From Massospora cicadina (lineage: Eukaryota > Entomophthoromycota > Entomophthoromycetes > Entomophthorales > Entomophthoraceae): a stretch of DNA of 64,000 bases. Of the stretch, positions 42,929-54,432 are shown in pieces (position 1 is the first letter of the stretch; each line of letters opens with the position of its first letter). The position numbers and the translations under genes were made by a program. The stretch is from the NCBI GenBank assembly GCA_022478985.1, contig JAKSZP010009262.1, forward strand, positions 62,001 through 126,000, in the 5' to 3' direction. The notes under the pieces are model-generated. The model saw nothing but the letters and a program-made list of their open reading frames with translations, was not told where the DNA came from and made no database searches.

Positions 42929-44904
42929 ACCAATCTAGATGGTCAAGTCTGAAAAAAGGAACTTTGACCCATGGAAAACTGGCAGGTTTAGATACCCAGG
43001 ACCCAGTTTGGGGGAAAATATGGACCACTGAACTGAAACAAGGTTAAGTCTATAGGAAAAAGAAGTATAAAGATAAAATTGATAAAGATATTGGAAAAAA
43101 ACTATAAATTGTGTAGATAAAAAAATGATATAACTTTATAATTATTACTTTTATTAATTGTCCTTGGTATGGGGATGATTCCGGCTATTTCACCTCTTGG
43201 TGGAGGGAGGATGGATTGTGGTAGGTATAAATAGCCCATTAAATCAATATGCAATTGGACGCTTGTGAGGGCGAGACCTACATGAAACCACGTTTGTTGA
43301 GCGGATGCTGAGCCCTGATAAAAAGCAACTAGGGGAAGGGAAATTGAGATGTTAGAGGAAGCCAATTGCAAAACCCTGGAGAGGGGAGGAAATAAGCAGT
43401 ATAAAAAGAGGTAATTGGCATGTAACCCCAAGTAATCCCAATATGGATCTGGAGCCAGAGAATTAGTCCAGAGCACCAGCTGATAGGCTTCATCAAGGAC
43501 ACTGTACATGTGGGCTGGCAACAAAGAAGGGATACTCAACGGGGTTGCCAAATCATGCCCCCTATCAACGCCATCAGCAGAAGATACCATTGGGAAGCTC
43601 CGGAGAAGAGATAATTGTGCAGAGAGTGGATTGCATCCTGCAAGCAGCGACTATGGGCTTCTCAGAAGCTAAAGCTGAATGAACGGTGGAGCCCAGGTGA
43701 GGCTGGAAGCTTCTTGGACCAATTTCGAAGAACTTGCCCAGCAAAGTGAAGAGCATAAGTGGCAGTATACCAATCCAGAAAGTTATCAAGATCAGAGGGA
43801 TTCAGCGCTAAAGTCAAAGCCTCGGTGACTTGGGTCCAGAGTTCAGCTTAGGGGAGCTTGAAGTGAATACTGTTACCAATTGATAGCTTGGAGACCAAAA
43901 CAGCGGGTTTTTAAAATTGACCAAGTAGGAAAAGGAACTCAGGGAGCAGCACTGCCCAGCCAGAAACAAATGATCCAGAGCAACTGGCATAATCTCCAGA
44001 GCATCTTGATGATGTTTGGAGCATCAGTGAAAGGAGCTGAATCCAGGAGAGTTTGAAGTCCAACTCTGGGATCAACGGCAGAGGAAAAGTCAGTCAAGAG
44101 TTGTTTGAAGTGATAGCCTGCCTGCTTTTGGAGGGATTAGTTACCATTTCCAGTAATTTGATGGAAGAACAAACCACTTGCACCAGACTAGGCATATGAG
44201 TCCTGGAAGGACCATAGAAGAGGTTCCTTCGAGCATCCCAACTCATCTGCTGTAAGAGACAGAGGTCTGGATCAGATAGACTGTTGAGGAGCTGCTGGTA
44301 GTAAGACTCAAAAATTTGACATATGAGCTGGATGAGAGGGGGAAGTCGGACTTATATAGAAGTTGACATTATGCACTCTATAATCCATTAAGCTCCAATT
44401 TTGGAGAAATTAGTCTCAAAATTAATGAGATAAGCTCTCCAAGGGAAGAATTAAGAATGACTTATGCTAAGAGGTTATGAGTGAAATAACAAGGGAAAAT
44501 AAGAAATAGATATTTTTAATTAAGCTGCAAAACAAATATTGACACCAAGAGTCTCCTGTCTAGGACAAATGAGAAAATCAGGAAATTAAGGACGCCAGAC
44601 CAAGAATCCTGAATATGACAGCGGGTCTTATACCCTGATGGGGGGTAAACTGGATCCCAGGACTTATATCATCATGAGTAAATCGATCAGCCTGGCATGA
44701 CAGAAGGTCATGGGGACCACGCTCTGAGAAGGCAGTAGCGAGGAGGAAGAGGAAGAACGCCATATACCAAAGTTCATCCTGAAGGTGTTGAGTATTGATG
44801 AGTGTATTCCGCTTGAACCAATGAAGTTTTTTACTAAGTATCCAAAGCGGTGTTCTCATGCCCTGGTCCTTTTCTCATTGGAAATCTAGGCAAGAGAGGG
44901 GATG
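42929..44904 (+). other. Long 3' region of element F between integrase and 3' LTR
   Basis: About 2 kb without a plus-strand gene. It holds a TATA-like TATAAATAG at 43226-43234 and the antisense ORF described separately. Ends in a purine-rich stretch (GCAAGAGAGGGGATG) that serves as polypurine tract. Confidence 0.55.
43105..43590 (-). CDS. Antisense ORF, 162 codons, in F's 3' region
   Basis: From an ATG at 43590 the minus strand is open for 162 codons. The product is hydrophobic in places (LFLYCLFPPLSRVLQLASSN) and has no domain I recognise. It overlaps another minus-strand frame (43789-43574). Antisense ORFs between integrase and 3' LTR are known in some plant Ty3/gypsy groups (Retand/Ogre type), so it may be a real part of the element. 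Length alone does not prove coding, since the complementary plus-strand frames are also partly open. Confidence 0.3.
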
Positions 44905-46045
44905 CGTTGGGATTTTTGCCCATATTCCCAGCTTGCTAGATTACCTGGTATCAGCAGGGGAAAATTTTCTAAGGCGAAGTGAATCAGAAATTGGTTGGCC
45001 CAAGTTTTGGAGGAACTATGTTTGGGGGATTTTGGATATTCACCTGGTCATATCCATTAGGAATTGATCCAGATGAATACCTAAGATCTCATCGGGTGGA
45101 GTTGCCAACAAAATAGGGGCATTTGATAGTGAATTAACTATCAGGTATACCAATTGGGATGGTCAGGTTTCATCACCAACTTATTGGGAATAAATTTAAG
45201 AGTTGGAAGGCAAGTGATGCCACCTGCAACTAGCAAATCGATCAGTTGGTGAGTAAGCTGCCATAATGGGTAATGAGTTCCATTACCTAAGCAAATCGCT
45301 AGTCAATTATGGTTTGTTCACTTGGATTGAGAGGAAAATGTTAGGGACACACACGTTTTCTGACTCTTTCCGTTTGAGGTCTTGAGGATGTCCAATGACG
45401 GAATCCTAGCCAGGATAAGGAAGACCATCGCTTCTGAGACAAGGATGGGTGATTCAATGGCAACGGTTGCTGTTTCATCAAAGAGGTGTCAATTAAGGGT
45501 TAGACAGCCGAATCCCCTAATATAATTCCCTAGGATTTACTATAATAAAAAACCATCATTTAGTAAAACATTATTATCTACAGTAATATTGTCAATTTGG
45601 TGTATAGTTAGACTATCAGCTTCTATTGTGTTGTTCTATCTCAAGGATATTATTGCAGAAGGCAATAATTAAAAGACTCTCAGAGAGAAGAGTAATGATC
45701 TGAGAAGTGATTTAGAGACAAAGGAACCACAATCAGGGATAGCTGCTGACTGTGTGTTGGGCCAAGAGAGATTGTCACCGGGGTATCTAAATAAAGATTG
45801 GGTGGACAAGAGTATAGGGAACAACTCCCTACAATTATAACTTCAATAGTATTTAACTGGGAATACTGGCTGAAGCATTGGGCCAAACTATAATTCAAAC
45901 TCAACTATTGATAATAGTCTCCATACTACTATCAAATAATAATACATTTTACACAACGCACTGAAGTGCATGAGGAAATCTAACCTGTGCAGTAAAAAGT
46001 TTACTGGGTTGACGGCTGATAATCAACTTAGAGTAAATTTTTACA
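44905..46045 (+). repeat. LTR2, 3' LTR of element F
   Basis: 1,141 bp, uninterrupted, starting CGTTGGGATTTTTGCCC (first base or two mutated) and ending AAATTTTTACA. It supplies the empty-site sequence for element C. Confidence 0.9.
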
Positions 46046-46050
46046 GGGTC
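46046..46050. repeat. TSD of element F (GGGTC), right copy
   Basis: Pairs with 33355-33359. Confidence 0.95.
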
Positions 46051-46783
46051 TAAAACTCAGCCCCCTGTTTTTGGCTCTCACACTAAATTTGATGAGTTTT
46101 TATTTTGAACGTGATGGCTCAATTTGTTTAATCAGTGAACGGGGGTTTAAAACCCACTTTATTTTTGAAATTGCAAGCTCAGGTCAGGTTCAATTTCAAT
46201 AAATTACTCAAGTAAGGTCAGTTTCTAATTATGTTGCCCTTTCAGATGGAAGCGTGCGTCTATTGGTGCGCCAAGGCTTGGTACCACTTTTGCCAATCCA
46301 TAATTTCCTTAAGTTAGCTTAATTATGTTTGCTTGAGACCAAAGTTTCCTGTTGATTGTCTTCCCCAATAAACCTCATAATTGTTATTGCATTTTTTCTA
46401 TATGTTGACTGTAGCAAACATGTGCATGGACCTATTCAAGGAGGTTTTGTGACGTGTTAGCCAGTTTATTTCTTTTAAATTAAGCACAGCCTCAGGTACA
46501 CCGCTGGGCCTACCAGGTCCCCTCTAAACCAGGTCACCCGTGCACTTTAACCCTGTACAAAACTCAGTTATGAATTGCCTTGGGGCACAGCCAAGTTTTG
46601 CTGTTTACTCTTTCTATTATTATCTTTACCATGCTACTCACCCTAGCCTTATGTCTCCTTAGATCCAGCTCCCTCTGCTACGCTATTTATATGTTCACAT
46701 TGACAATGAGTTCCCTTGATTTGAACCAGTTTTTCGTGTACCGCCAAGCTGGGAACCAGAGAGTTATTGAAATTCTCTTGACA
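46051..46783 (+). repeat. LTR4, 3' LTR of element E, second part
   Basis: Starts TAAAACTCAGCC, ends ATTCTCTTGACA. Followed by TSD GGTGC (46784-46788), after which element B resumes. Confidence 0.9.
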
Positions 46784-46879
46784 GGTGCAGTGGTTTGCGC
46801 AGACCCTTGTCAAGGCAAGCTGGATATGACATGGCTGGTGACTGAAAGATTTTAATTTTTGGTATATGATCAATGGGCT

Positions 46880-46896
46880 CCCTGTAGTGAGCACCA
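46880..46896 (-). other. Primer-binding site of element B
   Basis: Minus strand TGGTGCTCACTACAGGG, one base after the 5' LTR end (ATAACA). Same core as in C and H. Confidence 0.75.
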
Positions 46897-46897
46897 C

Positions 46898-47483
46898 TGT
46901 TATAATTTCAGCAGAATTATTGAGATACGCTGAAGGCTTTTGTGCAGCATCAAGCCCATTGATAAATAGAATGGACAATTCTGAGATCGTTGGTCCTCAA
47001 TGAACACATAAAATAAATATTTAATAAATGGGAGCTATTTCTCCAACTACACTTCTTTCTTTAACTTTTATAATTCCCGTGGACGCTCTCTGCTCCGCTC
47101 TTTCTTACTAACAACCTCCTCCTTTTAATCTTCTCAACCCACTGATATCTCAGTGACCTCAGTTGATACTAAACCTTTTGCTTAGACTATTCGTTCTGCC
47201 ATATTCTCATTGGTTCTGGCAGAGTTCATCATTTGTTAAATTCATGATCGCCCTTATTTGAGGCAATCCACTCAGTATTTGTCATATATTGACATATCAT
47301 TATTCAGCATTCTCAAATTACCCTATTGACTGATTTAGAGGAGATCACAAATTACCTTTCCACCCACTATTGCCTCACCCTAAGGCCTCAAACAATCGTA
47401 ACTCATAATCAGGCTTGGCGGATTATACCCATTACGCCATACCAACTCAGGGCTTATCATCCAGTCATTATAGAATCACAACA
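46898..47483 (-). repeat. LTR1, 5' LTR of element B
   Basis: 586 bp; on the plus strand TGTTATAATTTCAGC to GAATCACAACA. Matches the A LTR (5611-6173) throughout and the fragment at 23084-23286. Confidence 0.85.
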
Positions 47484-47840
47484 CCACCCTTGAACGAGGG
47501 CAAGAGTGTTGCAAAAAAGGAAAGTGAAAAAGAAATAGTGCGCGCAGCAAACCAAATTATGGCCAAAAGTAGTGAGTTGGCAACCACTACCCGGCCAGTC
47601 AGCCTAGTTTACTGGCTTTGAGGGAAGCAATTCATTTTGTCATTTTCTATAATGTGAGTTTCCATCGCAGTGGTGACATATCATCCAGGATTCAGTCATA
47701 CTACTTGGTGGCTTACTGAACCCATAGTGATTCTGGAAGCAAATGAAAGAATGAGAGGAAAACTATGTGATGACTACCTAAGTTAGCGAACCTGCGATTG
47801 TGGAGCTAGATTATGCTGCTGATTAGAGGTGGCAAGTGAC
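47484..47840. other. Right flank of element B
   Basis: Begins CCACC. No coding signal beyond the decayed tail of the LINE that follows. The B insertion probably sits in or beside this LINE. Confidence 0.4.
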
Positions 47841-48700
47841 TAATGAGTTCAATATCTACCAAGGAGGACGATCTTGGTCTTGTTGGCATTAATGCTACAT
47901 TACTAACCCTAGAATGCTCCTAAATAGATATAAAGACACATGCGTCCTAAATTAGAGATACTGGCCACACAATCGTCACAAAAGCCAGTATCCTGACTGG
48001 CACCAGACCTTACACATGACACAAGCAAGATAAGCATTTGCTTTATGGTGGAGTGGGTCAAGGATAAAATTTTACAAAATAGGGCTCAAAGGGTCACCTT
48101 GGCGGAGACTTCTTTAGGGAAAATTCAGACATTCAGTAAATTGGACACGTAATGCCATTGTGGCTGATTCAGTAAGTAACATTATCCAATTGATAAAGCG
48201 AGATTGAAGCTAAAAATAAGTGTAATTCCTAAGGTAAGTCCAGTTAATGTAGTCATAGGCTTTTTCATGATCCAGAATACAAGCGCACCAGTAGCAAGAG
48301 ATTGGCAGATGTTGGCTAGAGTTTGGAGATTATCCTAATTGGATTTTAGGGGTATGAAGTCAAAATTGTGTAGATAATACTTCAGAGGCAACTACCCCTA
48401 AGGCGTTTGACAATAATTTTGGTAAATAGTTTAGCATCAGTGTTAGTAAAAAAGATAGCTAGTTTTCTAAATCCAACCTATCACCATTTTATACAAAGTT
48501 ACAATATATACATCTTGGCAGCCAGAAAGGAGGCATGTCTCCAACAGATATTTATTCTTGGAGGCTAAAAGTAGGTTGGATATACTAGAAAGATAATTTT
48601 TATATGATTTATAAGGAAACCCATCAGAGTTGGGTATTTTCTGTGTGGCGAACCTCAAACAGGGAATCATTTTTTGTCTCACTGTATATTAAATTCATTA
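47841..48700 (-). pseudogene. LINE ORF2 reverse transcriptase domain
   Basis: Minus-strand motifs in the order of a non-LTR RT. IPNSDGFPYKSYKNYLSSI (48640 region) is followed by RLDLEN and NTDAKLFTKIIVKRLR (48450-48400, normally ENWRPISLLNTDYKIF). ILDHEKAYDYINWTYLR (48275-48235) holds motif A with its Asp. RQGDPLSPI and NFILDPLHH (48104-48050) are motif B, and FCDDCVASISN (around 47972) is motif C with both Asp. Then NANINKTKIVLLG follows. It copies its RNA at a nicked target site. Frames change several times. L1/Tad-like; the precise clade needs a tree. Confidence 0.8.
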
Positions 48701-49930
48701 AGTTTAAGTATTGGGTGATGGTGCAGATATGAAGATTCAAGGAATGAGATAATTTTTAAGGTACTACAGAGTTAAACCTCTACAACTTAAATAGACATTT
48801 TAGAATTTTAGCAGTAACCCCCTTCAATGTAACTGAAAATAAATTTTTGTCTGCCAAAACTGGACAAAGGACAAGTTTAGTTTTAGTAGAAAAACTGGCG
48901 GAAGAAATAGTGAAACATGTCTCCTCTGCCATAATACTTTTATTTTTTGTATAGAACACTAACGTAATGTTGGTGTTATCTTAAAGTGAAGTCAAGCGGG
49001 CAGACACCTCAGCCCACTTACGGCCTCATGAAGGGCCATAACATGCGGCAGGGTCATTGCTTCAGTTATCCACTTCCACTAACTACGCATAATGACCAAT
49101 GAGGCAGCATGGTTTCTACATGACGATATGTGGCAATTCTGGGAAACTGTATGTGATTTGAAAGCAGATGATGTGGCGAGAGGATTGGAACATAAAGGAG
49201 TCATAAACTCCTATTTCAAAGTTGCGGTTCTAACCCAGTGTGTGAACTTGAAAGCGTTATTATATGATTAGAGAAAAACCCCTTTGGGCGCCTATGCCAC
49301 TGGGAATGAAATAGTAAAAAACACTGAAACCAGTCTGTTGTCAGAGAAAGTGATTTTAATGGTGGTAAAGTGTGAAATTTGGGGTGGAAACCAACGGTGT
49401 GAAAATAAGAACTATGCGCAACATAGACTGCAACTGACCATTGTACATATAATAATGATTCATGTTAGTAAGAAGGGGAAGTGCTTAAGAATAGTGTCAT
49501 AAAAGCCAGGGTAGCCTTCAGGAAGCAAATTTCATCGTGTCCCTTATGAAGATCAACTCTAAAAGCCACTGGTCTGTGGCTGGTTTCGCTCAACAGTTCA
49601 TATCACCAATGAAAAAGGTATTAGGTGGAAAAGGAAAGAGAGAAATGTCTTAAAAAATCCAAAATGAACCTGTGCACAGGTTGGGAATAAACTCTAGTTT
49701 TTGTGTATTTTATTGCACAAAAGAATGTAATGGCCAGTAAGCGGCCATTCAAAAATGAGATTTGAGATATAAACACTTAAAATTTATTGTTCGCTCATAC
49801 TAGCACCCCAATGTGTGGCAACCAAAATGACACAGTATAGAGGAGCTTGCATGCCCATCTTCCTCATCACCTTTCAGACATTATGTTTACTGTATTGCCA
49901 GGATGTTTAAAGATAGGTTTTCAGGAAACT
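48701..49930 (-). pseudogene. LINE ORF2 upstream part, expected endonuclease region
   Basis: By position this should encode the AP-type endonuclease and the start of RT. 48910-48790 reads ADKNLFSVTLKGVT on the minus strand, but no diagnostic endonuclease motif (GDFN, SDH) could be read. Decayed. Confidence 0.4.
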
Positions 49931-49934
49931 CAGT

Positions 49935-50760
49935 TTATTGGCCTAGGACTGAGAGACCTTGAGTCCCACAATGTTCAAAGCCCATATTTCCACTGAGATG
50001 CTCATTGCGCCTCTGGAGCAACTGGGAGGGCTCCATATCTACCTCTTTACTTTCTGTGGGCACCAATGCATCCTTACTGTGAGTACCATACTGGTGCTCA
50101 GGGACATAGTCAGTCAGCAATCTTCAAAGCTTTAATTTGAGGTTATTTACATTATTGAGAGCATGAGTTTTTTCTATTATGTTGCGCTTTTGGTGCAACA
50201 TTAGCGAGTTTTTTTATTAAGTTGGGATTGGTTAGTAAATTTGGTTTCATTCAGTGTTCAGGTTGCATGTACGGGTGTGCAAAGCACTGAGAGTTGGGCT
50301 AAGGGCTGGTGACTGGATTGATACAAATGGCTGACATATTAGTACTGGGAAAAAGTGTAAAGTCCCATCCTGGCAGCCTTTGACTGTTCATGTGAGATGG
50401 AGGTTGCCGCTGAAGCTGCCTCCTTGGCAGCTGAATTATGAGACAGTTTGGCCTTCTTAATTTCCTGTGGAAATTTTATATAGACTATAGTATACTGACC
50501 TAATTCTCCCTAGTGAAAGGCGAGAGTAATATCAACTACCCACTTGTTGTTGGTAGATCCATCCATTGCCTCAGAAACAAACTCATAATGTTTCACGCCC
50601 ACTTTACTAGTGCAAGTGTGTAATTTGTGGCCAAAAGCACTACAAAAGGTGTATATGGGCGGGTTACTATCCACTGTTTCCCAAAAACTTGAGTCCACTT
50701 CTTTTAAATCATGAGGGTAGCAGAATGTAAATTTTTAGCAGGATCATCCACATTATCTTC
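49935..50760 (-). pseudogene. LINE ORF1 with zinc knuckle
   Basis: 50698-50510 encodes SSFWETVDSNPPIYTFCSAF and GHKLHTCTSKV. It matches the FWExVxYxxxPxxCxxCxxFGHxxxxC pattern of LINE ORF1 knuckles, with the first Cys replaced by Tyr. A second open piece (50120-49935) belongs to its C-terminal part. ORF1 binds LINE RNA. Placed upstream of ORF2 on the same strand, as in a normal LINE. Confidence 0.6.
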
Positions 50761-51870
50761 ATTCAGGGTATTAATTGCAATAGCTTTCATGTACTTAGGT
50801 TAGTAACGAGTGAAAAGCGTTGCATTTCAAATGATGAAATTTCTCCATAGATGGAAAGACAAGCACAAAAGAGTTGCTATATGTCTTTATAAAGCTACGT
50901 TTATAAAAATTCAATCATAAGAAATAAAGATGTGTTTAGACTGTGTCCAGCACGTTCAATTAGTCTGAACAAACCATTGAATATCTGGGAGGTTGATCAC
51001 AACGTGCACCTGTGCAGTGTCACTAACCTCTTCCGCCGTTTAAAACTCAAGGTCCAACCATATTTGGGTAAGAGTATAAGACGCCACATAAATGACATGT
51101 GGGAAGAATTTGTCCAAATTTTCACAAAACGTTTCCCAAAGGTCATTAGATCTGCACCAAGAAAATTTTAAGCCTATGTTTCACTAGGACAACGGTTGAG
51201 AATGGGACATAATGATATACTCATTATATTTTGTTTGCTATTCTAAAATCCCAGTGGGTAATTCACCGCTGGTTTTTATTCTTTCTGTCCACCGGATTAT
51301 TTAAGGCGTTTAGTAACCTTGCCAAGAGAAAATACCAGCCATGTGCTCTTTACCAAATTTTCTTAAGCATTAACATGCTTCAGGTGCTCGCTCCTTTTTC
51401 CCTATACATATTATTAAACTAGCAGTTTTTAATTGAATTCTTATTCTAGTTTTTGCAATGGGAAAGAAAAGTTCCAAATAAGAATATTTTTGATGTGATA
51501 TATACGTGTAAAAATTCTGTGTATGCATTTATGGGATGCACTTCAAGGCTATTACCAATCATGCTTTTTTATTCTGATTGCATAATCTAATTGAACCAAT
51601 GTGAGGATCATCATGGTAGTCTTTGAATTTAAAGGTGTGATTATTTGATTGAGCACATAATGAGATCAGATCATCAAATGCCAATAAACTTTTTATGTTG
51701 CCTGATGTTCATTTTTTAGAAACAGGACTATGAACTATATCAAAAATATTATAATGGTTATTTATTGAACAAACTAAAGAAGTTAAAAATGTATTGAGAA
51801 AGGATAGATAAATACTGAAAGAAATAAAACTATATAAAATGTAGAAGGGGAAAGATAATTACCTTTAATG
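50761..51870. other. No recognisable feature
   Basis: AT-rich, short frames only. A 79-codon plus frame (50932-51171) has no recognised motif. May include the N-terminal part of the LINE ORF1 on the minus strand. Confidence 0.4.
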
Positions 51871-51874
51871 TCAA

Positions 51875-52300
51875 CTGAACGTTAAGGATTACAAGCTGCC
51901 CACAAGATCGTCAAGAATGGTGATCTAAGAAAACTTCTCACATAAATAAAAATATTAATATTGTTTTATTAAGGACAATGTAGTCAATGTTGTTTCCTTG
52001 TGTGTCAAATCTCAATTTTATAAGCCCCATCAGAACCAATGGTTTACCAATTGATGTGACCTAGAGTATCATGGCATAATGTTGCATAAGTCATGGGTAC
52101 ATTCAGTGTTAGCACTGGAGGAGCCAAATATATCACTCTCGCAAACAATCTCCTAATAGGATGGTTTGAAACCAGAGAGATTTGAGTTAATTCAATGTAA
52201 TTAGTACCACCAAGTTCGTTTTAAGCAAATAGTATATTGGCATGGCTGCCCTCAAGTGATACTTACTGTTGATTCCTACATAAATTTAAGATTCATGTGT
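51875..52300 (+). pseudogene. Integrase remnant of an F-like element
   Basis: Across frames: LQAAHKIVKNGDL (zinc domain start; F has VQAAHKVVGHGGL), CVKCQFYKPHQN, then GTFSVSTGGAKYITLANNL (F has MSTGGVKYIIFAIEQL), then ANSILAWLP or VYWHGCPQVILTVDS. The first Asp is lost (GTFS in place of DVMGP). It is the same integrase type as element F. No LTR of its own could be identified. Confidence 0.6.
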
Positions 52301-53100
52301 ATCTGATGAAGAGAATTAACCTAATTTAAAATTATATAGTTAAAACTATTGTCAGGGGTAATGCCCCAATTAAAGTCAAGGCCTCCTTATATTGTGTTCA
52401 ACCCAACTTCAGCAAAAAAATGTTACTTTAAAAAAACCCCAGAATATCAGGGTTCAAACATGATCTATATGACAATTGAATCCTGTTGACAGAAGTGACC
52501 AGAATGTCATAGAATCGCAAATTGGTAATGGTTATAAATCTTGGCTCAGAAACGCTTGTAGTATTATCTAAAGGTAACTTTCTAATCTCCTATAGAATCC
52601 TGATTCTGAAAAAATATAGTTACTCTATTTTTGCCATTATTGATTTGACCTACCTCTTTTCATTATGGGTCAAAAAACATCTTTAGAATCTACTACTTAA
52701 TGAACTTTATCATGAGTGAAGTAAATTATTTTAAAGAAAAGTAAAACTTATAATCCATCAACCAGAAATTTTGGGTCTACTAGTCTCAAAATATAAGACG
52801 AGTAATTTAACACCTTCCCTCCCAACAAAACTGGTTCTCCATTCCAGATATACCATGAGTTCATGGTAAAAAATATTATAATGGACAATAATGCTTAAGC
52901 TTTTGATACCTCCTCAGATTGTGACGCCGTCTGTCACAGTGACTTAGTGATCAATATGCATATAGGAGAAATGACAATGGCATGCAACCTTTTATTTCAC
53001 ACCATCATTGAAGGTAAACCTCCCTGGTCTTTCCAGGAAGCAATATCAATTACAACTATCAGACTTCGCTGATGCTTTCCATCTCCTCTTTTTTGAGCCT
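52301..53100. other. No recognisable feature
   Basis: AT-rich sequence between integrase and Gag remnants, presumably the 3' end of one decayed element and the start of the next. Confidence 0.4.
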
Positions 53101-53149
53101 TCATCCCTGAAGGACAATCTAATAGAAGACGAGCTCTTGTAGTACAGGT

Positions 53150-54430
53150 CCATATGATGAGTTTGGCCATTGGTTCCTCACTTGATAGAGAAGAGGTAAG
53201 AGTTGGACGTTTGGAGCAATATTTGTTTCAATTCGTACATCTCATCTTGTACATCTACTACAAGTAGCCAAGTTCCATCATCAGGATCTACTATGACACT
53301 TACAGTTAATGGGGACGTTACATTCCCAACTTCTCCAATTATATCAATCCGCATCTCTCTTTGGCAGTGAAACTGAAGCACCATATTGAAAATTCAGCAA
53401 CTTATCATTGAGATGCAAGTTGTGTTAACCCAACTGGATGAGAAACAATGGGAATCATTTGAATGTAACTCCCCAATCATTTCAGTCAAATAGAGGTCTT
53501 CATTCATAGTCAGATTGGAGATTGTACCCTTGAGGTACAAACCCAAATTTGCTAACTTAATGACCTCAATGGATGTACACCTCTGTTTTATGGAAGAATT
53601 GATATATGAAGTACGTGATACCCAGGAGAATCTGCATTATTCAGGACCACCAGGGATGTCTGGTGAGGCCAGAGCCCCTTGTCATGATGGTCAAGCTGAT
53701 GGATGGGGATCCCCCGGACCCCATGGATCACTGGGACCTCCTGGTCTTAGTGCTGACCCATGAATCCTTAAAAAACGCCTCCATTTGTTAATTTGGAAAA
53801 ATACAAAATTTCAATGTTCAACTAGGACGTGTATCCCAAGTAGCGCAAATCACTTGGGATGGACTGCCTCTCTTTCCTGAAGTTTCTTTAATATTCTCAT
53901 TATGAACGCCTTAGGACTCGGAAACTTTACACACTGTGGTAAGTGGCTTGAAGCAAAGAATGCTCGCCACTGAGCAACATCAACTTGAACTTCAAGATGC
54001 AGTTACCAGTTTAAAAAAGAAATTAAGCAGTTAAAACAGCTCATTACCACAAAATTTGCTCTTTTTGCTACCCATGATTGGGTAGATTTAGTAATTGAAG
54101 ATACCAATAATTTACTAAGTCATGCAGACGATCTTCATCCGCATGAATATTCCAGAGATACCATTTTCTCTTTAGGTGAAGGAGCGCCCAAGTGTTGGTT
54201 CGTGTTATTCAGCCTCCAAACCCACTAATTAGCATGTTTAAATCTTCATTCAAAGAGGAGTATATCCCCAGAGAGGAGCATCTTCTCTTTTCATTATATG
54301 TTGGAACTTTATGCAGATAATTTCTCTAATAATTTATTGATATTTGGGATGAAATGGCCAATCCTATTGGAATGGCTTATCTACTGAATTTTGTGGCTAA
54401 GTTAGTGATTACTTGATAGTTGCTCCTCAA
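53150..54430 (+). pseudogene. Gag remnant with collagen-like stretch and coiled coil
   Basis: Plus-strand pieces. LDREEVRVGRLEQYLFQF (53180-53235) comes first. Then 53515-53763 is an 82-codon open frame ending in Gly-X-Y triplets: SGPPGMSGEA, GQADGWGSPGPHGSLGPP. TEQHQLELQDAVTSLKKK (53970-54030) is a coiled coil, continuing KKEIKQLKQLITTKFALF in another frame. SLGEGAPKCWFVLF and FKSSFKEEYIPREEHLLFSL (54170-54300) fit a capsid region. Gly/Pro-rich linkers upstream of the capsid domain occur in fungal Ty3/gypsy Gags. The strand matches the integrase remnant at 51.9 kb, but they need not be one element. Confidence 0.5.
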
Positions 54431-54432
54431 TG

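Larger units (their letters stand above)
33360..46045 (+). mobile_element. Element F: Ty3/gypsy element (LTR2 family), inserted in E's 3' LTR
   Basis: Layout: 5' LTR 33360-34127 and 39196-39560 (split by element C), Gag region with 51-bp repeats, pre-RT linker joined straight to the RT-RNase H connection (RT core missing), RNase H, integrase, a 2-kb 3' region with an antisense ORF, and 3' LTR 44905-46045. TSD GGGTC is perfect. Without C the length is about 7.6 kb. A solo LTR of the same family lies at 9081-10190. Confidence 0.9.
28094..46783 (+). mobile_element. Element E: chromodomain Ty3/gypsy element (LTR4 family), inserted in B
   Basis: Layout: 5' LTR 28094-28983, protease, RT, RNase H, integrase, GPY/F, chromodomain, 3' LTR 33199-33359 continued at 46051-46783. 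The 3' LTR is split by element F. TSD GGTGC is perfect. Without F the element is about 6.0 kb. The Gag region (28984-29750) is short and largely unreadable. The chromodomain puts E among chromoviruses, whose chromodomain directs integration to marked chromatin. The RT active site YTDD and the integrase Asp, Asp and Glu residues are all visible, but stops and frameshifts are frequent. Confidence 0.9.
11515..47483 (-). mobile_element. Element B: Ty3/gypsy element (LTR1 family) hosting most of the nest
   Basis: The minus-strand order from the right is 5' LTR (47483-46898), primer-binding site (46896-46880), Gag start, [element E inserted at 28094-46783], Gag, zinc knuckle, protease, RT, RNase H, integrase (23827-24177), integrase C-terminus (23438-23626), polypurine tract, and the 3' LTR ending at 23286. 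It is colinear with element A, so the break and resumption across E can be read: the sequence left of 28089 and right of 46788 join exactly as in A around 5480-5500. The far left end is uncertain: only about 200 bp of the left LTR lie next to the body, and pieces resembling the rest appear at about 11515-11669 and 13528-13547, separated by the insertions at 11670-13527 and 13548-23083. Confidence 0.75.

Noticed and set aside
13543..47488. CCACC at 13543-13547 and 47484-47488 as the TSD of element B
   Set aside because: The left site abuts element G rather than a recognisable LTR1 end, so the match may be chance; left as a note only.
50932..51171. 79-codon plus-strand ORF as a host gene
   Set aside because: No recognised domain, no intron or signal evidence, and it lies among decayed elements.
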